64,000 bases of DNA, from assembly GCF_014529535.1 (NCBI RefSeq), contig NW_023503373.1:1364001-1428000 (forward strand). The letters are read 5' to 3'. The notes beneath the pieces are model-generated. The model saw nothing but the letters and a program-made list of their open reading frames with translations, did not search any database and was not told the DNA's origin. Position numbers and translations under genes: made by a program. Source of the stretch: Bradysia coprophila. Its lineage: Eukaryota > Arthropoda > Insecta > Diptera > Sciaridae. Within the stretch, counting starts at the first letter, position 1, and each line of letters begins with the position of its first letter. Shown here one piece after another: positions 35,630-48,300 of this stretch.

Positions 35630-37585
35630 TTGTCAATAAGTGTACTGCGATCAAAATTGAAATAAAGCGTGCGCCAGTGCTCTTATTGAAATTAACATAC
35701 GAAGTTGATACTTTTTGTTGCTGAATGATTTGTTAGTTATTTGTTAATTTTTGTGTGTGTTGTTGTTGTGATGGCTAAATAATTAAATTTTTGATATACC
35801 AGGAGGCTGCCGCCCCCTGGACCCCCGCATTTTCTGGCTAAATGTCTTCATATTTCAACATTTTGTTCTGCTGTTTGCGATACGTATAAACTTTCGATGT
35901 TGGTATCAAAAAAAATAGTATGAACGACTCGGGGCAAAAGTAAAAAAATTCAACCGTGTGCGAGAGTTGATGCCCGCCCCTTGTCATTCAATGTACTATT
36001 ATCTGAACCCGTGGCTTTGGCGCTAGAGCTCTCGACTCATAAATGACCCGAGTTGGCAACGAAATTCATTCTGCCTTGCCCATGCTTGTTATGTAAAGTC
36101 AGTGCCTATTATTTGTGAAATTGCAAAATTGCATGTCACAAATTTCTCAAATTTCACGAGATTCGTAGACATTCTTTTATAATTTTGAAACCGCATTACT
36201 TTCAGCGAATCTAATATTTGAAATTGGAACACTACGACTTGTCGATGCTTGTAGGTCAACTACCGTATACCAATGTATGCTGTATCAAGAGGCGGGATTT
36301 TCCTCAGCGTCGCTTCGCAACCCATTCCTATCAATTGTCGACGTTACAGCGCTAAGGGAAGCGATAAGAAAATATCTGAAAATTCGTTCTAGCGTGATGT
36401 ATTTGGTGCAAACAGGGACGTGTCTTAATTATGTCACAAATACAAATAATTTATCATTATCGCATACGCGGTGTGATTCCACGAAAAAATTATTCACCTA
36501 GGATATATAAACAAACAACGGCAGTCACAGAGAACGGACGTGTTTATGCGTTGCTCTCTAAAAGTGTTTCTTTTGTGTGGCTGTGTGTGAATTCATTTTC
36601 GATTTTGTCTAATTTCTGTGCCAACTTTTACGGCTTTGGTGTTTTTATTTTGCTGTAATGTTTAAATGGTGAAATTATTTTAAAGGTTTTATTAACGAAG
36701 TCAAAGTGTTGTTCTCGTAGGTCATTTTCTCTTTGATCAATAAAGTCGTTCTCGCCTCATTGTGCGATATCAACAATTGTGTTATTTCCTTTGTTATTTA
36801 ACATGTGCTTCGTGGCGTCGGTTTACGGATTAACAATCGACTCTACCAGAAGCTAATGCTAAATTACGTGCTCGATTAATGTACGAAAATGACACATTGC
36901 CGTATGGCATCTGGCAGTCAATTTTAGTGCAGGTAAGGTACAAACGCTTCGGGTTCTCATTTGACACCCCAAAACCACATAGCAAATTTTTACAAATTTG
37001 CTGTGGTACAATCCCAAGATACAGAAACTATCTTGTACTCCAAAATGACCGCGAGGTTTAACAGATCTATTGATTGATACGTTGTATGGATGTCAAGGGA
37101 TATGACGAAATACGAATCATTCAAACGCTACAACCTGCAACGCCAGAACGAGTTCAGTCACATGGTGGCATGGCGATTTATACGAAGAGGCAACTCATGG
37201 CCTATGGTGATTAGACACTTGCTATTACCTAAAACTAATAGCCGTAACCGTAACAAAGTCGGAAATATCAAAAAACCCAACATTCGCTTTCTCCATAAAA
37301 GAAACCATATCGACATAATGTCAATAGTAGAAAGAGCTACAACATGACAATGTTGATAGCGCCATCTTTGGGAAAATGTACAGGTCAATTAGTGATGGTT
37401 GTGGTATTCGCATACCACCCACGGCTTGGAGAATTCACAACGTATGGGACGTTAACACACGGTCGATTTGTGAACAATCTAAGTCGGGAGAGATATGATG
37501 TAAAATCACAGTCCATATGATCAAGAGACTTGTACAATAGCACAACAGGCCCATCTGAGGCTTAGGTGCTGGGCTTACACCCTCC
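35630..37585. other. no supported gene; retrotransposon tail at the end
   Basis: A C-rich stretch CTGCCGCCCCCTGGACCCCC (35808-35827) stands out from the AT-rich background. Around 36440-36500 lies one arm of an inverted pair whose partner is 37731-37772. 37500-37585 (…GGTGCTGGGCTTACACC…) runs into a pentanucleotide tail. Confidence 0.4.
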
Positions 37586-37586
37586 C

Positions 37587-37612
37587 ATCTAATCTAATCT
37601 AATCTAATCTAT
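37587..37612. repeat. (TCTAA)n tail
   Basis: Five units of the pentamer ATCTA follow a GC-richer stretch. This looks like the simple-repeat 3' tail of a non-LTR retrotransposon, but no ORF2 remnant is clear upstream. Confidence 0.6.
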
Positions 37613-37687
37613 AAACAAACATTATGCTTCTGTAAATTGTCAAAGTGTCATTCGCATATCTTGTTGTCTCGTTTTCGCTTATGCGAT

Positions 37688-37852
37688 AATAAATATTATG
37701 TACGTATGACAAAGCGGTCGAGGCTTGCCGAGGTGAATAATTTTTTCGGGGAATCACACCGCGTATGCGATAAAAAAGAATATGCACGTATGACAAGCCG
37801 TCTCGGCAAGCCTCGACCGCTTTGTAATATGTGCATAATATTTATTAACATC
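37688..37852. repeat. hairpin element, arms about 45 bp
   Basis: AAATATTATGTACGTATGAC then AAGCGGTCGAGGCTTGCCGA pairs with the inverse at 37799-37852. The loop contains AATCACACCGCGTATGCGAT, which also occurs inverted at 36461-36480. Confidence 0.8.
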
Positions 37853-38182
37853 CACTGGAGATTCTCCAGTACACTTCAAATTGAAGGAATTGAATGAATG
37901 AATGACATAGAATGCAAAGTACTTTATTAGAATTATGACACGAGGCACAGTATGATGCTGAGGTTCATGAAGTAAATTACAAAAATATATTAATGATACT
38001 TATAAAAGGTCCTTGTCTTGGTCCATTCACGCAGTTCCCTGACAGCTGAAACCGTATGCCTGAAACAGTTTAAACTGTCACTCGTTGAATAAATTTATTG
38101 ACTTAAGCGATTGAGTAGGTATCTAAAAATTTTCTTAAATTTCGCAAAATTTCACAAATAAGAATAGTACATTAGTACATTA

Positions 38183-39198
38183 ATTAATATCAACATTTAA
38201 TACAAACTTCGTGTACAAATGAATTATTCCGTGATTTATTGTGTCAAATTGCAGCACACTTTATTTACAAAAATTGTAGTTACTCGTTCATCGGCTGCCT
38301 TTTTAACGTACTCTTTTTCGTACCCTGAGAAAACAGCTACTAAAACCTGCGAGCCGTCGTCGCGTTTCACACCCCATTTTGTCCACGAATCAACTGTCGT
38401 CTGTACCTTAAACGGTAATGCAACTTTGATTGCACCATCCGGAGCCAAATCAATTCTTTTCCGTACGCCAGCCAATGCTGACTTGAAGCATGCCAACATG
38501 GGATGATATGTGGTAAATTCACCGTTATCCAACCGGGTCTTAAATAAATCGTTTACAGTAAACGTTGTTTTTGGCCTAATATATTTCACGAAGAAAGTTG
38601 TTCCAGCGTCATTCAATTCGACGGTTAAGTATTTAACGCCACCGGGCAATGTAACGACAGTCAACACTTTCTGTTTTCCAGTGTCAGGGCATTCGAATTC
38701 CTTCGTTAATGATGGATAATTCAAATGCGAGGTATTGGCTCCGGTACTGTCCATCTTGACATCGTCACTCGGACGACTGGAACTCTCCGGAGTTTGTTCA
38801 ACATCATTATTGGGTTCTTTGTCCTCATCGGATTCGGAGTGTCCGTCCACTTTAAGTAAAAAGACTGACTAAGAGACCTAAAAGTACACCATTTCTTTAC
38901 TCGACTTACAATATAGACCGTTCACTCGTTTGTTCATATTCAGATGGTTTCGTATAACTTGGGAAGTGAACGAGCCAAATACTTCCGGAATCGTCTTTTG
39001 CAAATCGGCCGGTTTGGAAAATTTATTTACTTTTCCTTGTTTCATAAGTTTATTGAGCATGGTATCTTCTGGACCTCCGTTTTTCCATTGTCTTGCTTTC
39101 CCCATTATAAGATAAATTTTTGATAACAACAAATTCACAAACGATGTAAACCGCGAATCGAATTATGCAATAGTCGCGATTGCTAGATTAATATCAAC
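38183..39198. repeat. 12-bp direct repeats flanking the unknown gene
   Basis: ATTAATATCAAC occurs at 38183-38194 and 39187-39198, one on each side of the two-exon gene. It could be a target duplication of an insertion of about 1 kb. No terminal inverted repeats are seen, and chance in AT-rich DNA is possible. Confidence 0.4.
38236..39105 (-). CDS. uncharacterised two-exon gene (269 aa)
   Basis: Exon 1 is 39105-38910 (ATG GGA AAA GCG…; basic, MGKARQWKNGGPED…), and exon 2 is 38849-38236. The 60-nt intron has GTAAGT and TTAAAG ends, and the phase fits (196 + 614 = 810 nt, 270 codons with the stop). Residues about 1-65 are basic and look helical. About 66-100 are acidic and serine-rich (SESDEDKEPNN). 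The rest is a beta-rich domain (VVTLPGGVKYLTVEL, TKWGVKRDDGSQVLVAVFSG). An AATAAA overlaps the stop codon. No known family is recognised; a nucleic-acid-binding or coat-like role would be speculation. The gene lies between ppk-D and ppk-E in the same orientation and has no counterpart beside the other ppk copies. Confidence 0.7.
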
Positions 39199-39311
39199 GA
39201 TCAAAAAATAATTTCGGGAAGATAACATGGAAATTGCAACTTTTATTTTGAAACTCTAAAACTCTAGACAAAAATATTGGAAGAAAATTGTGTTTTTAAC
39301 TCGTATTTTAT

Positions 39312-42300
39312 CTACTCCTTCTTATCGTCGTTATTTGGCTTAACGACAACGATTCCTGGTACTGCTGAATCGGCAATTTTGTTCTTTCGCTTTCGATGCA
39401 TGCGCGAACGTAAATTACACCACAATCGTAATGAGAAAAAGTACAGCAATTCGACAATGCTCAAAAATGATGCACCCATAAAAAGTCCAAGCAAACCACC
39501 GCAATTAGCCAGAAAATCAGTTGGACCATACAATTCCGAACGTTTCAAGGTGATGAACTGATTTTCTTTGAAAAAAATTGACAATCGGGCAGGTTGTATA
39601 CTAAAGGTGGAATGATATGTTACGCGAGTCACTTCAGACATTTTATGACAGTATGTTTACCCTGTAAATTCGTCCGAAGGAAGGTCGTAAGCATTAAACA
39701 AAGACGCCCAATCAAATGGAGCTTGTGAAATTTCTGCATCATATGTTATCGAAGTGCAAGCCGGTAAACAATTACAGGCTTTCACTCTTTCAGGGCCAGG
39801 TTCAAGAGTCAATCCTTCCGTAAATTGTTCCTTTAACAAATTGTCTTCTGCTGCATTGTAACAAGTGATTTTCGCAGCTCCGCAGATTGGTGTATCCTTA
39901 TCCCTTGGCATGGAGAATTTCACACATCCACATGCCCTAAACAAATAAAAAAGAATCAACCAAGTGAATTGTTAAAGTGAAGGAAATCTTTTCATACTGC
40001 AATGTAAAGTTCGCTAGACATTCCAACTCGCAGTTTCTTTGAGTGTACACTTTCAAAAAGCGCAGCTTTCGTTCCGATGCAAAGTAGCACTGTCGCCTAA
40101 AAACCAAAGGGACTCTCTTATTCCACTTCCTGACTTTCATTTAAAATTCGTAGCTACTTAAAACCATCTTATTGCCTTACCTGTTCGGTTCATAATGTCT
40201 CAGTCCTTCCGATGTAGTCATCATGTTTGGCTTTACTGACACCAACACCTAATCATGAATTTTATTTAAATTTGGTATTGCACGTATTAAAACCAACGAA
40301 TTGACATTGAGAATACCTCCTGCAGCAACGGCACTCTGAAATAGTGTTTCGACACCTGTGGGACTTCACCGGGTGTGTGTAATAAAATTTTGAATCCTTG
40401 TACCGGACCACGACAGATGTATTCCAAATTTTGTTCGTACAATGTCAACAGAACGAAAAGACCGACTCGTGCACCAGAACCAAATACGCGGTACGGATAT
40501 GTTCGCGGGTCTATTTCGATCGAAGTCTCATATCCATCTTCTGGGTTCCAAAACATTGCAGACATATTGTGGTCGATTCGTGTGTAATCGGGACTAAGGC
40601 TACACAAAGATTCATTCGGTTATTTGTCAATCAATTTCCTAAATTTCGTCTTTACCAAAGCACTGTCAAGCACCGAAGCTGACTTTGACATAACTCAATT
40701 AGAAGGCCAAAAACACACCTGTTGACTATTTTGTAAAAATTTTTGATAGCCGTTGTATGAAAAAGAATAGCCAACTTTGATCGGTTCAGTCCTCTATTTG
40801 AGTGACGGCAAAGTCAGCTTCGGTGCTAGACAGTGCGTTGTCTTTACTCATCGTTATACAGCTCCGAACCATTCAGTGTGTTGAAAGTAAAACATAGTCC
40901 TTCTTCGGTCATAATTTCTTCAAAGTAATGCTGGCAGTGTTCAACCAAGTTTCTGAATTTGCAGATAAGCAGTGTGTCGATAGAACTCGGAGCAGTCTGA
41001 AACAAATTATTAACACGATCTCTTACATAATTCTTCGAGCAGAGGCCACACGTGCTTACATCTCTTAGTAAGTCTGTTATCGAGCTATTTGTAAAATTTG
41101 TACCGACTTCGAAATCTTCTGTTAAATGTGATTCACAAATTTGAAACACAGCCGCCATTAATTCGTCACTGAATTAAAAAAAAAATTAAAAATTTTTTGT
41201 ATGTTTTCTTGAAGAAAAGACGATGTAGCTCAGCATTTTATGTCTTCTGTCTGAAAACAGAAGAAGACTTGACCACAACATTGAATGTGAATCGGACTAC
41301 GGACAGCTGACGTTGTTGACAATTCGAGTAAATAAACAAACAAACAAGAAGTGATTGAACCTAGTCACGTGATTCTTGCTTGTATGGAAAAACATTTTTT
41401 GTCGATAATTGGAAATTACACACACGGAATTTTGAAAACCGACACATTTTCTGTTTCTGTGTTTTACTTGAGTTTCTGATTTCTCCAAATAAAAGCACAT
41501 GCAAAATTCATAAAAAAACCAGTAAAGTACGAAAGAGAAAATGTGTCGGTTTTCAAAATTCCGCTAGTGTACATACTATACAAAATATTCTGTTGGTATA
41601 TAAACATTTTTCTCAATTGACGCGATTTTTGAAAAAAATTTCTAGTGGTCACGAAAAATCGCCGAAGTTTGTATGGATTTTTTTTCCCCATACAAGCCCA
41701 TGTTAGTTGAAGAATCTGTGATAATTTATATGACGAAACTGTAAAATCAGTGAAATTCAGGTAAAATGCTAAACAGGATCTGATTCTGTGAATAAAGATA
41801 AGAATTATGTATGTTTTACAGCCACTGAAGATGTCATCCAATATGATGCGCGAAATATTTGGCATAAAATAAAGACAGATAAAATACTGAGCTACATCGT
41901 CTTTTCTTCAAGAAAAGTAACAGAAAACATAAAAAATCGACAGCTCATTGAGTGAAACTCATCACTCAAAAAAGAACACGGAAAATTTTTGTACGATAAA
42001 TATAACTTTACGTGTTACGGCATGTTTCATTAGAGAACGTTAGCTAAATGGCCGCTAACGCTAATTTCCAACGCTAAATCCCCCGCTAACGCTAAAATCA
42101 ACGGTAATCCCCTGTCAATAAATGGCACCATTGTGAATGCATACACATGGACGACGAAATTTTCGATTTATTATTCATTTGTTATTTTAAAAGGTCATCC
42201 GGATCAATATTTTATTACTGCAATCCGTAGATCTAATTTGCAGTGTTTAACCTGCAATTGAAACACCTGAAAATAATTTTGTGATTATTACTCCCACAAT

Positions 42301-45300
42301 GTGATCGGATTAACATTTTATCAATGGAATTAGTAGATCTGAATTGTAGGAAGCCAGCGGTATTAAGCTGGAAACGTTTTTTATTCTCTTTTTAATGTTA
42401 CAAATAGTATCCTCCACACGACGAACATGCAGTTGGAAAATGTCATTCGTAAAACGTTTTATTGCAATCAAAAGTGAATAAAACTTTTCCAGCTCAATAC
42501 CGCTGGCTTCCTGCAAGTCAGATCTACTAATTGCATTGATAAAATAATGATCCGATCACATTGTGGAAGTAATAACCACAAAATTAATTTCATGTGTTTC
42601 AATTGCAGGTTAACCACGTGTTTGTTGTGTAGTTGAGGATGTTTGTCGTCGAACAGCACATTGTTAAGTTTATAGATTTTTATAGATTTTTTCCAGCACA
42701 GTGTCGCTGCCTTCCTGCAAATTAGATCTACGGATTGCAGTAATAAAATATTGATCCGGATGACCTTTTAAAATAATAAATGAATAATAAATCGAAAATT
42801 TCGTCGTCCATGTGTATGCATTCACAATGGTGCCATTTATTGACAGGGCATTACCGTTGATTTTAGCGTTAGCGGGGGATCTAGCGTTGGAAATTAGCGT
42901 TAGCGGCCATTTAGCTAACGATCTCTATTTACATTGCCTAATCACGTAAAGCATTGTACTTACGAGGATCCCAGTTGTCGGGTCGGGCTTTAACACCCCA
43001 CTTATCAAATACACAACTTGGAACCTCGGAAGTAATATGCTATTACATACTCCTCGTCAGTAATGTTAAATGGAGGCTTCTTCGTGGCTGCTATTTGGTG
43101 ATATACATGAGTAAAATTTAGTTGTGACATATTGGCTTTAGTTTCGGGGCAGATTGTCACAGCTAAAAGGAATAGATAGTACATATGAAACGAAAAGGAC
43201 CACAAGAAAATGTAAAGCTCAAAATTATACCTGGAAACGGTATTTCCCATACTGGTGTTGATTTCTCAGCAAAACTTACAATAACCGGACTGTGGTCCCA
43301 CTTAATGTAGACATTTTGAATTAGTTTACCACAATAAAACAATGCTGATGCAAAGGATAATATCCACCAAAGCCTACATTTAAATCGTAATTAATGCTCA
43401 ATTCCTAAAGGAAAACTGTAAACACACACCTTTCCATCCAATGACGCTTTTTTTCGGTAAAATATCTAACACCATGAACTGTACTTGAACCACAGTACTC
43501 CTCGAATAGTCCCATTGCAGTCTTATTAACGGTTGAGACATAATAAAAATATTTTTTTTTACTAATGTCATAGGGCCTTTACCTGTACAAGCGGTTTTGC
43601 GTATATAATCCGTTCGGTTCGTTTGTCAATAGGTGCGGCCGATGAACTGTTTGTTTCAAAGGGTGGCTCCAGATCCGACCTTAAATTTTGTTTCGTTGAA
43701 AGAATAAGATTTTTAAAAGAACTCAAAGAGAAAGAACTAGTAAAGCAAGAAATCAGAATACGAATGGCACTCTAAATTATATTTTATATTATAAATCCTC
43801 TGTTAGCCTAAAAAATTCTGCGAAAAGAAATTTCATTACACTCTGAAAAGTAAGCCAATCCGTGCCTGTATGTACTGTTACCGACATACATCCAATCAGT
43901 AAGAGTGCTATTGCGAAAACTTCAGATTGGGGAACGAACAATTGTCGATTCTAGAGGATACATACAATTGTTAAAAGTTTCCTATGTGCAGAATGAGCAC
44001 CAGCTGAATATCACCAGCTGATCTACTAACACACACTTATTGTTTGATACACAATCAAAACACATTCTTCATTCATACGTGTTATGTGCGCGCATATATG
44101 ACATTAACGTAGAAATGCACTGTGTGTAGGTTGTCTTTGAATTGTTTACAATACAAAGTGTTTTTATTTATGCACCAGCTGGTGATATTCAGCTGGTGCT
44201 TATTCTGCACATAAGAAACTTTTAGCAATTGTATCTAAGGTTCATTGTAATGTTGTACTAATGCAACGCACTTGCTTCGAGTGACAGCTGCCAAATAGAG
44301 TACTATTTTGTATGAAAAATGTTTCCAGATTTTTTTAGAGTGCAAAAATTTGTTCGACAAACTGTCCCGTTTCAGTACCCTATTTAGAGTACCACTCATG
44401 CTTGAAGTGCGTTGACTAATGTCAACCTTGGAAAGACCTACAGGTGGAGTATATGCATGCACTGGTCCACGAGAGTTATGTTATGACCAAAAATATAACA
44501 AATGTTTGGATAGTCCGCCCTCCCTCACACACTATCGTTCCACATATATGACCCCAGTTCTGCCGTCATAAGGAAAAAAACCATATGGTCTTTTTACGTA
44601 GCAATGGCCTGTCGCATTTTAAACAACTTCATAAGGAAAAAAACCTGTTTTCCAAAAGATAGAAAAATTACGTATGGAGCAAAAAACAAAGGTACTTTAA
44701 AGGAGTTCGTATCATAAGTAAAAATACCTTAAAAATTGTAGGACTGTTATGCCTCTGCAACATTCAACAGATTATGTCTACTTTAACTTTTTTGTTTTTT
44801 AAATTTGGCGCTTTAATTTGATTTTTTAAGTTGTGCACCTGTTTGTTTTCAAAATGCTTTCAGAAAAGGGACAGACCTGTCAGAATAACACAATTCCATT
44901 CTTTAATCAAATTTTAGATTTTTTGAGTTCAGCTACGTGTTTAGGTGGTAAGTATAGTATAACTACGTGCTGTTAACATAAATTTCAAGCGACACGACAC
45001 TTCTCAAATATGCTATAACTGCTTGTCTTAACCTCGAGTTTAGCTGCAATAAAAAGTAGTCGTCGAAGCGTTTCAGGCTACCTCCCAATTATCAATCAAA
45101 AGACCCACCGTGTTCTCACAAAAAATATTTATTCATCCGCGAAATTTCCAAAAAACATCAAATTTAATGAGTTTGACCTTTTGTCGGTATTTCGAACCAA
45201 AATGTTCGGCGGTTCAGAGGCATCAACTGTGTTAGCTTCCGAGTAATTCCACATTTTACTTCTTCTGTAATTCCAGAAGTAGAGGTTCTCATAGCAGGTG

Positions 45301-48300
45301 GCACCAAACCCTGATGTTTGGCCATGATAAAATCGAGTTCGATCCACTCATCCTCGAAGCTGTTGGCATACAGCATTGTCTTCTTTCCTCGAACGAATTT
45401 TATTTTAGACATCTTTGCTATGTACGGTCGAGGTGTAGCCTTGTTTAACTTTGATACAGACGTCCAATCTGGCCAATCAGCAAAATCCGAAAACTGTAGC
45501 TCTTTGCACACAACCCGCTGACCATTAGAACTTTGGACGCACTTCACGAAGTCGTTAAAATCGTAAACATTTCCTTTATCGGAATGTTTCATCGCAAGCT
45601 CCACCTGGTGATGGAAGCTGTCGGCGGACATGAACGTGTGTCCTTTCTCCAAAAATTTCATTGTGATGCTTTCAGCAGCAATTTCATCCGAGTTCACAAT
45701 GTACACCATGAAACAGAATAGTGCCCAACATTTATTCTGAGCCGTACAGTTGTCGCTCCAAAATGTTATGGTTGAAGCGTTTCGGTGGTATACAAGAAAT
45801 GATCGAAAGCAACTGATCAACTCTTCTTTTTTCCTGCCAGCAATACCCTCATGCCAAACTGATGCGAACACAGGTAATGTCAAACTTCCGCCGACCGGTG
45901 CAAATGTTTCGTTAAACGCACAGATTCGTTTCGTGAACAATACTTCTTTGAATTGTTCCATGCGTGGCAGCATCACCACTTTTTCCATATCAACCGATAC
46001 AATAATGTTTTGTGGATCGTCTGGAATGATCTTGTCAGCGTCATATTGAATTCTGGCCTGAATGTAAAATTGTTTGTGCTGCTCATGTTCGATGCATTGC
46101 TGACAAACGGGCGAAGTATGACTGTGCTGTTCGTGCAGTTCACATTGCTCACATTTTTCGTGGCCCAATTTTGTAAAGGAAATGTTCAGTTTATCAATCA
46201 CTTTTCGGTAGTAGTTGTATGAGCACGACATGTTGGATTGTTGCTCCATGAACAGCTGATGCATTTTTGTTATGGTGACATCGGACGGCAAATATTTTCG
46301 GAATGGGGCATGTTCTCGCCGATAATGCGACGTTTCCGGATTAAACGACAAAATATGATCAACCACAATCGACTCGTCGAATTTCCATTTGTTCAAATTT
46401 TTTCCACGTCCATCGGGTCGCGGAAATTCATGCTTCAAAGCATCACGAACGACCGTGTTGTTGTTGGGTTTGAATCCAAGTGCAGCCAGAAAGAAAATTT
46501 GGCAAACTTCAACGGTTTGATCACTGGCTGTGGTGAAAAAATATTTCACGGGATTTCTTGCAGTTGGTTTTAGAGATGGCTTTGTGGTTTTTGAGCGGAT
46601 ATAAAGTTTCTGACCGATGTAGTCTAGCTCCCAAAATTGTTTGTTAATCTCGCTTTGACGCTCGAAAGATATCTTCTGCAAGCAGTTTTTCTTGCATTTA
46701 CAAGGTTCCTTCACCGCATATTTGTTGTGTTTCTTATCCAGAGCCAATTTAATTTTTTCATCTTTCTTTTGCTTAGGTTTTCTTTTCTTCGCGGTGACGA
46801 TGGAATTGCTTCGTGATGTTGTGGCCGGACAGTTTCTAGAAAAACGTAGCCTGTTTTATGCTTGTCGCTATACACAAATTTAAGCAAAACTTACGACACC
46901 ACCAAAACACTGTCAGAGCCAACTTCCGAGTCGAAAGCCGATACTGCTGAGGTGGATGATGCTTCATCGTTTCGGAAAGCTTCATCGTTTTCTGAGGCTC
47001 TATCGGGGAGAGCAGATGACACTACGACAGCTGGCGGTCCGTAGAATAAATCGTTTCGGGAAGTTTCACTTTCGACAACAGATGCATGATACGCTGGTGT
47101 TCCGTTGACCAAACTTGTGGGCGAATATCTGTTCATGATATCATCGACGCAAGATTCATGGTTGAATTCATATGACACTAGCGGTCGACGGACGGGACTT
47201 TCTCGTGTGGGCCGGTTGTCGAGAGCAGATGACACTGCGACAGCTGGCGGTCCGTAGAATAAACTGGAAGTGTCACTTTCGACAACAGATGCAGGGTACG
47301 CTGCTGTACCGTTGACCAAACTGCTGGGCGAATATCTGTTCATGATATCATCGACGCAAGATTCATGGTTGAATTCATATGAAACTAGCGGTCGACGGAC
47401 GGGACTTTCTCGTGTGGGCCGGTTGTCGAGAGCAGATGACAGTGCGACAGCTGGCGGTCCGTAGAATAAACTGGAAGTGTCACTTTCGACAACAGATGCA
47501 GGGTACGCTGCTGTACCGTTGACCAAACTGCTGGGCGAATATCTGTTCATGATATCATCGACGCAAGATTCATGGTTGAATTCATATGACACTAGCGGTC
47601 GACGGACGGGACTTTCTCGTGTGGGCCGGTTGTCGAGAGCAGATGACACTGCGACAGCTGGCGGTCCGTAGAATAAACTGGAAGTGTCACTTTCGACAAC
47701 AGATGCAGGGTACGCTGCTGTACCGTTGACCAAACTGCTGGGCGAATATCTGTTCATGATATCATCGACGCAAGATTCATGGTTGAATTCATATGACACT
47801 AGCGGTCGACGGACGGGACTTTCTCGTGTGGGTCGGTTGTCGAGAGCAGATGACACTGTGACAGCTGGCGGTCCGTAGAATAAACTGGAAGTGCCACTTT
47901 CGACAACAGATGCAGGGTACGCTGCTGTACCGTTGACCAAACTGCTGGGCGAATATCTGTTCATGATATCATCGACGCAAGATTCATGGTTGAATTCATA
48001 TGACACTAGCGGTCGACGGACGGGACTTTCTCGTGTGGGTCGGTTGTCGAGAGCAGATGATACTGCGACAGCTGGCGGTCCGTAGAATAAACTGGAAGTT
48101 CCACTTTCGACAACAGATGCTGATGAATTAACTGGTAATCCGTAGATAGAATCTGTTTGTAGCGCCACTGCATGTTGAACCGTGTATTGCGTGGCAAAGT
48201 TGTCGTTGTCGAATATTGGTCGGCCGTTCAGTGCAACTGCAGTATTCTTCGAATCAGCAATGAATTGACTTGAGATTCCCAAGGATAAAATATCGGTATT

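Noticed and set aside
35808..35827. GC-rich stretch as bacterial contamination
   Set aside because: It is only about 20-30 bp inside AT-rich insect-like sequence with no neighbouring bacterial features.
38236..38850. Reading 38850-38236 as a free-standing 204-aa gene
   Set aside because: Its apparent first codon is GTG; the upstream ATG exon joins through a 60-nt intron with correct phase.
8148..43679. One giant gene with alternative exon cassettes instead of five ppk genes
   Set aside because: Each copy has its own TM1, and four have their own TM2 and stop; at least four have separate promoter copies.
45164..46747. Two separate genes at 46891-48477 and 45164-46747
   Set aside because: The second frame begins with TTG, and a 59-nt GT/AG intron joins the two in frame.
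47270..48085. Plus-strand open frames of 64 aa repeated every 207 bp
   Set aside because: They are antisense shadows of the coding minisatellite on the minus strand.
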